From: an uncultured Bacteroidales bacterium | GTDB lineage: Bacteria > Bacteroidota > Bacteroidia > Bacteroidales > F082 | Direction of reading: 5' to 3' | Length of the DNA stretch: 64,000 nt | Assembly: GCA_947303085.1 (NCBI GenBank) | Contig: CAMYXP010000008.1 | Location: 52,911 to 116,910 of the forward strand | Shown: positions 34,735-45,230 of the stretch, piece after piece | Layout: every line of letters begins with the position of its first letter | Position numbering within the stretch: the first letter of the stretch is position 1 | Translations under genes and position numbers: made by a program | The notes under the pieces: model-generated | The model's database searches: none | The model's input: only the letters and a program-made list of their open reading frames with translations | What the model was told of the DNA's origin: nothing

Positions 34735-35094
34735 ATGAAAAAAGTCATCTTAATCATTTGCATGCTCGGAGTCATTAGTCTGAGTTATGCTAACAGTTTT
34801 ATTACTAAAGACGAGCTTACAGTTCTTGCAAGTAAAAGCGGAGAGGAAAAATCCAATGTTGCATCATCAATATTTGCTGACATTAATGGCCACTCCCTAA
34901 CGGTAGCCTTTTCACAAAACCTCGGAGAAGTTTCCATTGACATTTCCACTGCCTCCGGTGCAACAATTTTCTGTTTGTCGGTTCAAACGCCAACCGGTTA
35001 CCAGTACTACATCCCTAACGCCGGCAGCTATGTTGTGACATTCACATTGCCTAACGGCGATGAATATTATGGGGAGTTCGAGGTGACGGATTAA
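34735..35094 (+). CDS. Small secreted DUF3244-like protein
   Basis: A 119-residue protein with a signal peptide (ending SLSYA) and a beta-sandwich-like domain: NGHSLTVAFSQNLGEVSIDI, then STASGATIFCLS, and NAGSYVVTFTLPNGDEYYGEF. This is the DUF3244 pattern, also seen in the paralogues at 57036 and 61449, which have the same ASGAT and GxYVxTxTxxxGxxYxGxxxV elements. It is the first gene after the promoter and begins a tightly packed operon ending in the RHS toxin. No function is known to me; its size and fold would fit a secreted carbohydrate- or matrix-binding domain. Confidence 0.72.
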   Translation: MKKVILIICMLGVISLSYANSFITKDELTVLASKSGEEKSNVASSIFADINGHSLTVAFSQNLGEVSIDISTASGATIFCLSVQTPTGYQYYIPNAGSYVVTFTLPNGDEYYGEFEVTD

Positions 35095-35126
35095 GTAATA
35101 ATCTAAACAAATCAAAAAATGTAATT

Positions 35127-36143
35127 ATGAAAAAGTTAGCTACATTATTAATTGCAGTTGCAATTATGCTCGGATTGAGCCAGTGTAAAAGAAACAGCGT
35201 TGACGTTGTTTCACAAAATGGGACATCTCCCGAATCAATTGTAAACGACAACGATGCCGTGAAACGAATTGTCAAGTTCAAGAAAATGTTGTCATATTAC
35301 AAATCCAATCCTGATATTAAAGATGGGGAAACAATGAGTCTCTCAGAAGCGATATCTGACATTGAGAACACTTTTAACGCCACATATTCCTATTCAGAGG
35401 ACATGTACTCAGAATCCATGAATCATGAATTCATCCTCAATCTTAATGTTGACTCCAATGGAAATGTCCTGATAACCGATTTGGCAACATTGTATGATCA
35501 GATTGTCGCATCAGCTCGCAACGCCTACGCCAACGATGGGTTTGAGAACAAGATTTTTATTTCATTATTAGCTGATGTCATTGTTGTAAATAACAATGTC
35601 GCGGTGATAAAAATCAAGGCGACGACCGGTGAAAGAACAAACTACAACCCACCGATTCCACACATTGACGGACCTTTCCGACCAGGTGACGATTATCATT
35701 ACGATCACGGAACATGTATTGATCCCAGTTTTGAAGATGATGGGGCAGATGAGATATTTACGACGAAATTATTAGAGATTATAAATAGTAAAATAATCGC
35801 TCCTCAAGCAGGATGCAGGAACATATATGTGAACAGAGAGCTGATATCATTCATAGGAGGTCCTAATGGCCGTCCGGGAATATTCTATCGCACTGACACA
35901 ACTGATGTATGTATAACATACGATTATATGAATGATTATTGGTATGCTGAAAAAAGAGCAATATTTATCACTATACCTCAACAACAAGAGTTAGGGATGC
36001 CATTAGGTGTTTTTGTATCAGGTCAGATAAACAACACCATACCTCCATATTACATTACACATTATACAGAGGTGGAATATGGTGACAGGATTGAAGCAAG
36101 CATTGATGAAATAGGTGAAATACAGGATTTATTGGCATATTAA
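35127..36143 (+). CDS. Lipoprotein of unknown function
   Basis: A 338-residue protein. The N-terminus MKKLATLLIAVAIMLGLSQC gives a lipobox (Cys20). The rest is a soluble domain with many Asp, Asn and Tyr residues and no motif I recognise; an internal stretch GDDYHYDHGTCIDPSFEDDG is strongly acidic. Its place between the DUF3244 gene and a T9SS protein suggests a surface role in the same system. The gap to the next gene is 12 bases. Confidence 0.75.
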   Translation: MKKLATLLIAVAIMLGLSQCKRNSVDVVSQNGTSPESIVNDNDAVKRIVKFKKMLSYYKSNPDIKDGETMSLSEAISDIENTFNATYSYSEDMYSESMNHEFILNLNVDSNGNVLITDLATLYDQIVASARNAYANDGFENKIFISLLADVIVVNNNVAVIKIKATTGERTNYNPPIPHIDGPFRPGDDYHYDHGTCIDPSFEDDGADEIFTTKLLEIINSKIIAPQAGCRNIYVNRELISFIGGPNGRPGIFYRTDTTDVCITYDYMNDYWYAEKRAIFITIPQQQELGMPLGVFVSGQINNTIPPYYITHYTEVEYGDRIEASIDEIGEIQDLLAY

Positions 36144-36155
36144 TTGGAACACTCG

Positions 36156-37637
36156 ATGAAAAAAGTAATATTATTGGTATATTTTTCTTTGGTGTTTTTT
36201 TACCTTATAGCCCAGCAGTGGAATACAACAATAGAGCATCTTGGCATTGAATGCCTAATTACTGAAGGCTGCTGTACTGAAAACGATGAGACAATTTTTG
36301 TTGGTTATTTGGATACAGAGGCTTATTGTGTAAAAGTCGATAAAAATGGTGATTATATTGACAAACTCTTTTCCATTGAAGGCAGAACTACAAAGTTTTT
36401 TACCATTGTTTCTCTTGATAACGGAAATTATTTTATCACAGGTACATCAAAAACAACTAATGAGGATTATCTTTGGGTTCTCGTAATTGATGATGACTTG
36501 AATATTGTATCGGAATGTTTCTATGAAAAAGAAGAAGAATATGCTGATGCAGAATTCTATGGTTATTATGGAAAAACCATTGTTGACGATGATGGCACAA
36601 TAGTGGCGTTTGTTAGTGTCAGTATGCCTTTTTTATATCCTGAGACATATAGAACCAGAGCTGTTTTTATGCGTTTTAATACGGATTGCGAGCGTTTGAA
36701 TAGTGTATTTATTTCACCAGATGCCTATGGAAATATATTTTATGATACGAATTTTTGGTTAACTAGCATCATGATCGCTCCAGATAATGATGATATATTG
36801 GTCATCGGTCCTGGAAGCGGTAACAGCCAATCAATTCTTCGATTTGATTCTGATTTTAATCTGATACACTATAAGGTGATACACGAACCAACATTAACAT
36901 GGGCACCCATTGAAGCCGATTCGGATTATTGGAGTGACCATAATAATATTCTCCTGGTTGCTAATATGTACGACCCAGATATTCATAATAAATCGATGTT
37001 AGTATTTGGGAGAGCAAATATTGATAGTGGTGATATTAATAACAATATATGGATTAATAAAACAGACACTCTCAATTATACGACAGGCAGTCACTCTATG
37101 TGTACAGTTAACGACACCACTATTTATTTAGTCAGTCTTGCCAGAGTCGGAAATTGGTTGGCACCAGCAAATATGGAGATTTATTTGGTTAATAAAAATT
37201 TGGAGATACTTGGCTATAAATATTTCTATAATGAAACATATTATGTGCCGCGAACTGCTATTACTACAAAAGATGGTGCTATAATCGCAGTAAGCACAAA
37301 TATTAACAAACGCACACGAATTAAAAAGCTCCTGCGTGAGGATTTCAACCCAATACCATGTAGTGTCAGCGAGGTGCCAAAAGAACTACTCAAGGTGACA
37401 GCATTTCCTAATCCGACTCGGGGTGAATTGAATATTGATATCTCCGATTTGCCTCAAAACACCGAGAATCGTATTAGCATCACTGATATGCATGGCATAA
37501 CAAGAATGAACCGAATAATTCAAGGTTCGGGAAATCTGCTGACAATTGATGTTTCTGCGTTTGAAGCAGGAGTGTATTTATATTCAATATATAACAGTGA
37601 AAAAGTATTTGTTAAAGGGAAATTTATGAAAGAATAA
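36156..37637 (+). CDS. T9SS-exported propeller-like protein
   Basis: A 493-residue secreted protein. The signal peptide ends FYLIAQQ. The body has repeated short beta strands with Asp-Gly turns (VKVDKNGDYID, VSLDNGNYFITG, IVDDDGTIVAFVS), as expected for a beta-propeller or similar surface domain. The C-terminal 80 residues begin VTAFPNPTRGELNIDI and end VKGKFMKE, a T9SS sorting domain. The chosen ATG at 36156 removes 4 residues from the longest frame, which would start with TTG. It lies 11 bases before the next gene. Confidence 0.82.
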   Translation: MKKVILLVYFSLVFFYLIAQQWNTTIEHLGIECLITEGCCTENDETIFVGYLDTEAYCVKVDKNGDYIDKLFSIEGRTTKFFTIVSLDNGNYFITGTSKTTNEDYLWVLVIDDDLNIVSECFYEKEEEYADAEFYGYYGKTIVDDDGTIVAFVSVSMPFLYPETYRTRAVFMRFNTDCERLNSVFISPDAYGNIFYDTNFWLTSIMIAPDNDDILVIGPGSGNSQSILRFDSDFNLIHYKVIHEPTLTWAPIEADSDYWSDHNNILLVANMYDPDIHNKSMLVFGRANIDSGDINNNIWINKTDTLNYTTGSHSMCTVNDTTIYLVSLARVGNWLAPANMEIYLVNKNLEILGYKYFYNETYYVPRTAITTKDGAIIAVSTNINKRTRIKKLLREDFNPIPCSVSEVPKELLKVTAFPNPTRGELNIDISDLPQNTENRISITDMHGITRMNRIIQGSGNLLTIDVSAFEAGVYLYSIYNSEKVFVKGKFMKE

Positions 37638-37648
37638 TTCAAAAACTT

Positions 37649-38404
37649 ATGAAAAAACTATCAATAGTATCAATAACAGTTATTATTTCTGTATTATTTG
37701 GAATAGAACTCTATGCACAGGATTGTGTATCATGTTATAGCAATGGTTCGGTAACAATCGGTTCCGCCCAATTGCCAAGCAACACCTCACCTAGTATTGT
37801 TTTAGGTATCGGTAGTACAGTCCCGACAATACGCATAACAAGAGCATTAAACACCAACAGAACAGGTAGTGTAATCATTGGAAATATTAGTACCACAACT
37901 GATTATAAACTTCACATACATGCAGATTCCGACCGCAATTCAAGCATCATGCTTTCCACCACTTCGGAAAACAACAGGGCAATTATCAATTTCAAAAATG
38001 AAAACAATAATATCTCTGTCGGCTCCGACAATATCATGAATCTTTCAGCCACATCCTACTCCTTCACCACTGGCAAAGTCGGAATAGGATGTGTAAACAA
38101 CATGAACGACTTCGCCCTTGCAGTGCAAGGCGGCGTGGTGAGCACAAAGGTGTCGGTGTTGGATATCGACTCATGGCCCGATTTCGTGTTCGGCAACAGC
38201 TACAAACTCATGAACCTTTATGAGCTTGAGCAATACATCTATGCCAACCAACATCTTCCCGAAGTGCCGTCGGCAGAAGAAGTGTCGGCCAGCGGCATCG
38301 ACCTCGGCGAGATGAACTCCATACTGCTGCAGAAAGTCGAGGAACTCACTCTTCACATCATCGAACTTCAAAAACAAATTGACGAATTAAAGCAAGATAA
38401 ATGA
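37649..38404 (+). CDS. Tail-fibre/autochaperone-like secreted protein
   Basis: A 251-residue protein with a signal peptide (ending ELYAQ) and a Ser/Thr/Asn-rich repeated beta region (residues 25-150). The C-terminus is WPDFVFGNSYKLMNLYELEQ, then NQHLPEVPSAEEV, and a coiled coil (LLQKVEELTLHIIELQKQI). This ending is very common in Bacteroidetes proteins related to phage tail-fibre domains and is thought to form a trimeric coil. It has no T9SS domain. It overlaps the next gene by 4 bases. It could act as a surface fibre or as an adaptor for the RHS protein. Confidence 0.8.
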   Translation: MKKLSIVSITVIISVLFGIELYAQDCVSCYSNGSVTIGSAQLPSNTSPSIVLGIGSTVPTIRITRALNTNRTGSVIIGNISTTTDYKLHIHADSDRNSSIMLSTTSENNRAIINFKNENNNISVGSDNIMNLSATSYSFTTGKVGIGCVNNMNDFALAVQGGVVSTKVSVLDIDSWPDFVFGNSYKLMNLYELEQYIYANQHLPEVPSAEEVSASGIDLGEMNSILLQKVEELTLHIIELQKQIDELKQDK

Positions 38405-38856
38405 GCGCATACGTAAAGAAACTTATAACCGTCATTATTGTGATGATGGCTGGGGTGGTGTATGTGAATGCACAAAACAGAGCCTACTTCGTGAACTTTG
38501 AATATGACAACGACGGCAACCGCATCAGCCGCACCATCACCATCGGCGACGACCGTGAAGAACGCTCCTCAAACGACACAACCGAGGTGATTCATTACAC
38601 CGACATCCTTGACGAAAGTCAGATAAACATATATCCCAACCCCACAACGAAAAGTATATTTGTCAATATCACAAATCCCGACAAGGATATGTCGATAAAC
38701 GCCACACTGTTATCATCTTCAGGTGTGCTATTGGATTCTAAATCAATCGGCACAGCTACCGTGGAATTCGATTTGAGCAACATGGCTGCCGGCATCTACA
38801 TCCTTGAGCTGCGCAGCGATACCGACACAAAGACCTGGAAAATCATCAAACGATAA
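38401..38856 (+). CDS. Small T9SS-tail protein in the RHS operon
   Basis: A 151-residue protein: a signal peptide, about 50 residues with an RHS-like phrase FEYDNDGNRISRTI, and a T9SS-type C-terminal domain beginning INIYPNPTTKSIFVNI and ending KTWKIIKR. It is nearly a bare sorting domain. Its placement 5 bases before the RHS gene, which itself has no T9SS tail, suggests it may act as a carrier or partner for RHS export. That role is inference from context only. Confidence 0.72.
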   Translation: MSAYVKKLITVIIVMMAGVVYVNAQNRAYFVNFEYDNDGNRISRTITIGDDREERSSNDTTEVIHYTDILDESQINIYPNPTTKSIFVNITNPDKDMSINATLLSSSGVLLDSKSIGTATVEFDLSNMAAGIYILELRSDTDTKTWKIIKR

Positions 38857-38861
38857 AAACC

Positions 38862-41800
38862 ATGAAAAACAATATACTGATTCTATTCTTTCTCGCTTTA
38901 TGCTCAATGGCCTCAGCCCAAACCAATTACGACGAGGAGCATGAGGAGGAAAGTTTCTCGCTCAACACCACGCTTAACTCAAATATAAGCTATCACTACA
39001 CCGCTTCAAGCCGCATCGACCTCAACCCCGGCTTCAGCTACATTCCAGCACAAGGGAAGAGTGCGTTGTTTGAGATTGACCCGATGATGATGTTCCCTCC
39101 GTCATTCGGAACAGCGGTATCCTCCCCTGTCGACCCTAATGGCAACTTTTCTAATGCATATGGAGGTTTGCCATATTCTCTACCAATGACGACAGATGTT
39201 AACGACAATGGCGCGGCTGTGATATCAATACCTATAGACTGCCCTCCTGGAGCTGGCGGTCTAAAACCAGATTTGTCATTTGTCTACAACAGCCAGGCCG
39301 GAGATGGTATAATGGGACCCGGATGGAGCATCGGAGGTATGTCAAAAATATCACGTGTGCCATATAAATACTATTATTCCAATTATTCCAACGCTGTCAA
39401 CTTTACCAATCAAGACGACTATTCACTGGACGGAATCAGACTTATTATGGGAAATGACGGCAAATATTATCCTGAGGTGTTTGATAACTCTGTAATAACA
39501 TTTGACGGCAATTCTTTCACAGTCAGCAAGCCTAATGGTTATGTTTACACTTATGGTGGAACCAATGATTCAAAACATTATCCTCAAGGCATCACATCTA
39601 ACCCTGTTGAATGGCATATAAGTTCGATACAAGACCCTTATGGCAACACTATTAATTTCTCATACATCAAAGACAATGACGGAGGTTTCTATCCTTCACA
39701 AATAAGCTATAGCGGATATACTATAGAATTTGTTTATAAAAACGAGGATTATAACCGTCATGACACACAGAAGAAGTTTTTTGCTTGCAACATAAACTAT
39801 CAAAATCAGGTGGGCTATTCAAAAATAAACAAACCATTATATGAATTGAATTTCAAAAAAGGAAATGAAGCTATTCATAGCTACAAATTAAACTATTTGG
39901 ATCAAGGCGACCTTCCGAACAGAGAACTTATTGCCATTCAAAAATATGGAACATACAATGAAGGCGGAAGTAAATCATATCCGGAAAACTGTTCCGCTTC
40001 ATGCCAGTTTGTCTGGCACAACAGTATTGGAACGTTACAAGTTGAAAATGCATGCAACTCATTGGATACTGGTTTAGCAAACGGCGTTAATGGTTTTCAT
40101 CAGGAAAAAGTGTTTGCTGCTCGTTTTCCTGAAGGTGATAATAATGGCAGAAATGATATGGTTATATTATTAAACCAAGGACAAAACCCTTTTTACAAAA
40201 TGGTTGCTCTTAGAGACACATCTTCAAATAGTGCTACAGATTCAACTTACAACTATGACTTTGGCCTCATCAACTGTGATGATGTTAACTCTTATCTGGC
40301 GATTAACAATAGTTATTGTATGTTTTCTCCCGTGGACATTGATGGAGATGGTTTCAATGAGATTCTTTATATATACCACGATCAGTATCCACACTATCAT
40401 GCAAAACTTATAAAATACAATGAAACAACAAATAATTTTATAACAACTAACGTATCCATAGATAGCGTACTTCCAAATACAAGCAACAATCCCTACGAAT
40501 TCCATATCGGTGATTTCGATGGTAATGGTTGTTCTGATTTGCTTGTGACAAACGGGTATTTTATACGCGTCTATTTAAGTATTGACGGCACGTTCAACAC
40601 ACCTATAAATAATCCAAACGACTATAAATTATATAAAAATGCTATACATCACTATGAGTATGTTGGCGACTTTACTGGTGATGGCAGAGACCAGCTGATT
40701 AGTTTATATGAGTATTCCACATCTCCCAGTAATTATCGAGCAAAAAAACTCAATATCAAAAAAGATCCAAACACGAATACCTGGGTGTTGCAAGTCTCAC
40801 AAGAATATACTCCTGATTTCAATCAGCATTTTGGAGGTTCTGAAGAATGTACGCATTTTTGCCAGGGAGATTTCAATGGTGATAACAAACAGGATTTTGT
40901 AGCGATAATGAATATAACGGATGATCATACTGAGAATCATAACTGGTATTTCTACCTGTCAAAAGGAGATGGCATTCATTTTGAATTAAAGACTTGGGAA
41001 AATGACATTTCTTACACAGAAATAGCCAGAGAATTTATACCAGCATCCGCTGATTTCAACGGCGACGGATTCACAGATTTAAATATTACCAGAAGGAAAC
41101 TCAAGGACTATCCTCCAAATCAGCTCAATAGTCAAAAATATTATTTTTATTATAGATACGAATACTTGATAAGGGCTGACGATGATAGTGTTAAAGTAAT
41201 AAGAAAATGTGTAACCGATGAGAACCAAGAGGAACAATACGTGGGAATGGCTCCATATGGATCCACCAGTATTAATCAGTGCAATTGGGTCATGTCTTGT
41301 ATTGGAAATTTTAGAGGCACATCACCTTGTGAAGTTGCATATACTACATTAACGTTAAGTAACAGTAATGTACACATACGCATGTGGAATTCTGGCGACT
41401 TTGACAACCCTCCACTTAGGGCAATTGTACGAGCAAGAAATGGACTTGGAGCCACCACACAATTTGACTATGTACAGCACACATACCAAGGGTTATATGA
41501 GATGCCAACAGGAAAAGACAGGGATCTCATCAATTATACCAAATGTTTCACACAACATCTTAATGTCGTGAAAAAGATGAAGGTGGAAACAGACGAAGGA
41601 GTATCAAGAGAAATTTTGTATTTCTTCAGACGTCCTATAATGCATACAAGAGGTAAAGGATTTCTTGGTTTCCAATTGACAAGCAATGTGGTTGAATGCC
41701 AAAGTAACAACTCATCATCCAGTTTGATTAGTACTGACAAACATTTCAAACTCAATACCGATTACTACGTTTTATATCCTGAAAAGACTGTTATAAACCA

Positions 41801-44800
41801 TAATTCATCCATCTTTAATGAATATGAATACACATACAGTTTCTTGGATTTAAGCTCTTCATACAGCGGAATGCCACATAGTGTATTCATGCCTGTTTTG
41901 GAGCAAGAAAAAAATACAAATTCGTCTAACGGAATGACGACCACCAAAACAATCAACCAATTCGACGAATATGGTAATCCCCAAAAGATAACACAAACCG
42001 TTAACACAACGAGTCCGGCCACACAATCATATACAAAAATAAGCACATACACATATGACAATATTACCGGTGGCGAACATAGACTGATAGGATTGGTTCG
42101 TAGTTATACTGACAAATACATATTAAATAACAACGCCATCACAATCAACACCAGTTACAATTACGATAATTGCGGTTTCATGACACAAAAAGTTTGCAAT
42201 GGCATAGAGGAGATCTACTCTCGCGACAGCTATGGTAATACTACAGAAATCGAACGAAATGCCGATAATCAGAGGAGAACTGAAACTATGACTTATTCAA
42301 GCGACGGCAGGTTCCTTGAAAACCATACCGATGCAATGGGTAACATCACTTCATATCAGTATATAAACAGAAACGGACTTCTAAGAAGTGTAACCGACCC
42401 CAACGAACTTGTCACAACATACCATTATGATATGCTCGGAAATGTTACAGGCATTGATTATCCCGATGGAACCAAAGAACTGTTTGTCAAACGCTGGACG
42501 ATACCATATCCAGAAAGCGGTTACACTGAACATCCGGATATGCCTGCGACAGGACAATCAGTCTATTACACTTGGTCGAAAAGAAATGGGCAACCCGAAG
42601 TGACATCGTTCTTTGACCAACATGACCGATTGTTGAGGTCAGTTACAACAGATTTCAACGGCAGGAAGATTTATCGTGATTATACCTATTACACTAAATC
42701 AGGACTATTGCACATTGAGTATCTGCCTTATTTCAGCAGTGAAGGGCAAGCAATCGATTCAACCATATATTCATACGATTACCTTGACCGGACAACATCA
42801 ATTTCAAAACCTGGATATGTCCAATACACACACAGTTATAATGGCAATACCGAAACAATACATGATTTTGACGGCAGCACAAAAACCATAAAAAATGCGC
42901 CAAATGGTCTGCCACACCAAGTCACCCACAACGGAACAACCATTGAATACAGTTATTTTGGTGACGGCAAAATCATGAGCACAAAAGTCGGAGGAAACAA
43001 CAATACAAAAATTGAATACACTTACGACACTAACAGGTACCCACACACCATGTCTGACCCTTCGCTTGGTCTGAGAACATATTCATACAACGCCTTCGGC
43101 GAACTTCTCAGCGAGACCAACAACAGGGAGCAAACAACCAATTATTCATATGATGCTTTAGGGAGAATGACAAGCCGCACGGATGACGACGGCACAACAA
43201 CATGGCAATACGACCAACAAATGGCAGGTCTTCTCGATTGCATGGTTTATGAACCGACAGACTCTGAAGAACCCTCTGTAAGAGAGACGTTTGAATATGA
43301 CCAACTTGGCAGACTTATTCATCAAGATCAATTATTAAGCAGAGAAAACACACCTCTTACATTCACTTATGAATACAATAAATACGGACAAAGAAAATCA
43401 ATTACCTATCCTTCGGGATATGCTATATCATACAGTTATGACCCGAGCGGAAACATGCTGTCGGTAAAAAACTCCGCCGACGGAAGCGTACTCTGGTCTG
43501 CGTCTTCAACAGACAAGTTCGGAAACATCATCGACTTCACACTTAGTAACAATATCAATGTCGGCAGGACATACGACAACCAGACTGGTCTTGTAACTAG
43601 TCTTACAGCAAGAAAAAACAGCTTGATCCAGGACTTGGAATACCAATGGGACGACAAAGGCAACCTGACAAATAGATACGACCATGTATATAATCATGTC
43701 GAGAATTTCACTTACGACAACCACAACCGTCTCACTAACATTGAAATCGACGGGAACAATTCCCGTAACATAACATACGACAACTTGGGTAATGTCAGTG
43801 TCAAATATGACGCAGGCTCAATGATATACCACTCTGGAAACCCATACGCCGTGAAAAAGATTTACGACATCCCCAATATCTCTTCATACGATGGTGCGCA
43901 AGATATAACATATACTTCTTTTGACAAAATAAAATCGATTTCACAAGGCACAAAGACTATAAATATCAGCTACGGAGCCGACAGACAGCGCGTACGGCAA
44001 ACGTTCAACACCGGCAACTCTACCAAGACAAAGCGATATTTCACATCCCTTTATGAAGTTGTTAACGAGAGCGGAACAACTAAAAAAATCCACTATCTGA
44101 CCTCTTCTACCGGATTATTTGCTATCTTTGCACTGGATTCGAACAACAACGGCACCATGAGCTATGTTATAAAAGACCATCAGGGAAGCATGTACGCCAC
44201 CATAACAGGCAACACTGTCGAGCGCTACAGTTTCGACGCTTGGGGACGCCGCCGCAACCCGCAGACTTTGTCGTACGACAACGTCACCGCATCGTTCGAC
44301 CGCGGTTACACTTTGCACGAGCACTACGATGACTTCGGTCTGATAAACATGAACGGCCGCCTGTACGACCCGCTCGTCGGCCGCATGCTCTCGCCCGACA
44401 TCGTTATCCAAGACGAACAGAACTCGCAGGCATATAACAGATATTCCTATTGCTTCAACAACCCGTTGAAGTACACCGACCCGAGCGGGTATATCTCTGT
44501 GGGAGGATTCCGAAATCGCACATCAACATTGTTGTACTTTGATTATTGGGGTACAAATTCAAACACGCGTTCCTCTTTCTCCACCGACGAGTCGTTGGGG
44601 AACCAGATTCCTGTTGATGACTGGTATGAAGATTCCGACGGAAACATAAATTGGACCGATTACAAAAGCCAAGCGGAAATGGACAAAGCTGGATTGGATG
44701 GAAAATATCTTGGAGAAATTGTGGTACTTTTCAAAGGATCAACAAATGAAAATCTTGGCGAGAATGATTACTTGAATGGAGAAGGAGCAAATCCCGCAAT

Positions 44801-45230
44801 AGTTACTGTTTATGGTAAGTACGGTACTGATGATATTGAAAGCTATACCGGATATACAATGTCTTCTAATTATACAAAATATGGCGCTATTGACGATGGC
44901 TATTATGATGTTGTATATGATAAAGAAGGAAAATCAGGGTTAATTTCATCTCACTATGCTGTAAACAATAGATATCCTGTTGATTGTTTATATGATATGA
45001 ACAATGGATGGTATAATGGTGTACCAAATTCATATAGTCCAACTCAAAAAAATGGAATATTTGTCCATAGGACCAATAAAAATGGTTTTGCAGGAGAAAA
45101 TGTTTCAACAGGATGTCCATTAATATTAGGCAGTCAATGGAATCGTTTTGAAAAACAAATTGGTCAAAATGGATTTAAAATGATCATTATAAGAGAACAT
45201 AATAAAGAACATAAATGTATTTTAAAATGA
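38862..45230 (+). CDS. SpvB/RHS polymorphic toxin with YkuD-like tip
   Basis: A 2122-residue protein. Signal peptide 1-19. An SpvB-type domain follows (IPIDCPPGAGGLKPDLSFVY, GPGWSIGG, about 120-400). Then come FG-GAP-like Asp-rich repeats (DIDGDGFNEI, DFDGNGCSDL, DFNGDNKQDF), a TcdB-middle-like segment, and RHS repeats from about 1060. The RHS core ends with DPLVGRMLSPD (about 1835) and PLKYTDPSGYIS (about 1870). The last 245 residues are a variable tip encoded by AT-richer DNA. The tip contains His2069 and Cys2085 in GIFVHRTNKNGF and NVSTGCPLI, a spacing like the YkuD/L,D-transpeptidase active site. The tip is probably a peptidoglycan-acting toxin. The stop overlaps the next gene, the candidate immunity protein. 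Confidence 0.85.
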   Translation: MKNNILILFFLALCSMASAQTNYDEEHEEESFSLNTTLNSNISYHYTASSRIDLNPGFSYIPAQGKSALFEIDPMMMFPPSFGTAVSSPVDPNGNFSNAYGGLPYSLPMTTDVNDNGAAVISIPIDCPPGAGGLKPDLSFVYNSQAGDGIMGPGWSIGGMSKISRVPYKYYYSNYSNAVNFTNQDDYSLDGIRLIMGNDGKYYPEVFDNSVITFDGNSFTVSKPNGYVYTYGGTNDSKHYPQGITSNPVEWHISSIQDPYGNTINFSYIKDNDGGFYPSQISYSGYTIEFVYKNEDYNRHDTQKKFFACNINYQNQVGYSKINKPLYELNFKKGNEAIHSYKLNYLDQGDLPNRELIAIQKYGTYNEGGSKSYPENCSASCQFVWHNSIGTLQVENACNSLDTGLANGVNGFHQEKVFAARFPEGDNNGRNDMVILLNQGQNPFYKMVALRDTSSNSATDSTYNYDFGLINCDDVNSYLAINNSYCMFSPVDIDGDGFNEILYIYHDQYPHYHAKLIKYNETTNNFITTNVSIDSVLPNTSNNPYEFHIGDFDGNGCSDLLVTNGYFIRVYLSIDGTFNTPINNPNDYKLYKNAIHHYEYVGDFTGDGRDQLISLYEYSTSPSNYRAKKLNIKKDPNTNTWVLQVSQEYTPDFNQHFGGSEECTHFCQGDFNGDNKQDFVAIMNITDDHTENHNWYFYLSKGDGIHFELKTWENDISYTEIAREFIPASADFNGDGFTDLNITRRKLKDYPPNQLNSQKYYFYYRYEYLIRADDDSVKVIRKCVTDENQEEQYVGMAPYGSTSINQCNWVMSCIGNFRGTSPCEVAYTTLTLSNSNVHIRMWNSGDFDNPPLRAIVRARNGLGATTQFDYVQHTYQGLYEMPTGKDRDLINYTKCFTQHLNVVKKMKVETDEGVSREILYFFRRPIMHTRGKGFLGFQLTSNVVECQSNNSSSSLISTDKHFKLNTDYYVLYPEKTVINHNSSIFNEYEYTYSFLDLSSSYSGMPHSVFMPVLEQEKNTNSSNGMTTTKTINQFDEYGNPQKITQTVNTTSPATQSYTKISTYTYDNITGGEHRLIGLVRSYTDKYILNNNAITINTSYNYDNCGFMTQKVCNGIEEIYSRDSYGNTTEIERNADNQRRTETMTYSSDGRFLENHTDAMGNITSYQYINRNGLLRSVTDPNELVTTYHYDMLGNVTGIDYPDGTKELFVKRWTIPYPESGYTEHPDMPATGQSVYYTWSKRNGQPEVTSFFDQHDRLLRSVTTDFNGRKIYRDYTYYTKSGLLHIEYLPYFSSEGQAIDSTIYSYDYLDRTTSISKPGYVQYTHSYNGNTETIHDFDGSTKTIKNAPNGLPHQVTHNGTTIEYSYFGDGKIMSTKVGGNNNTKIEYTYDTNRYPHTMSDPSLGLRTYSYNAFGELLSETNNREQTTNYSYDALGRMTSRTDDDGTTTWQYDQQMAGLLDCMVYEPTDSEEPSVRETFEYDQLGRLIHQDQLLSRENTPLTFTYEYNKYGQRKSITYPSGYAISYSYDPSGNMLSVKNSADGSVLWSASSTDKFGNIIDFTLSNNINVGRTYDNQTGLVTSLTARKNSLIQDLEYQWDDKGNLTNRYDHVYNHVENFTYDNHNRLTNIEIDGNNSRNITYDNLGNVSVKYDAGSMIYHSGNPYAVKKIYDIPNISSYDGAQDITYTSFDKIKSISQGTKTINISYGADRQRVRQTFNTGNSTKTKRYFTSLYEVVNESGTTKKIHYLTSSTGLFAIFALDSNNNGTMSYVIKDHQGSMYATITGNTVERYSFDAWGRRRNPQTLSYDNVTASFDRGYTLHEHYDDFGLINMNGRLYDPLVGRMLSPDIVIQDEQNSQAYNRYSYCFNNPLKYTDPSGYISVGGFRNRTSTLLYFDYWGTNSNTRSSFSTDESLGNQIPVDDWYEDSDGNINWTDYKSQAEMDKAGLDGKYLGEIVVLFKGSTNENLGENDYLNGEGANPAIVTVYGKYGTDDIESYTGYTMSSNYTKYGAIDDGYYDVVYDKEGKSGLISSHYAVNNRYPVDCLYDMNNGWYNGVPNSYSPTQKNGIFVHRTNKNGFAGENVSTGCPLILGSQWNRFEKQIGQNGFKMIIIREHNKEHKCILK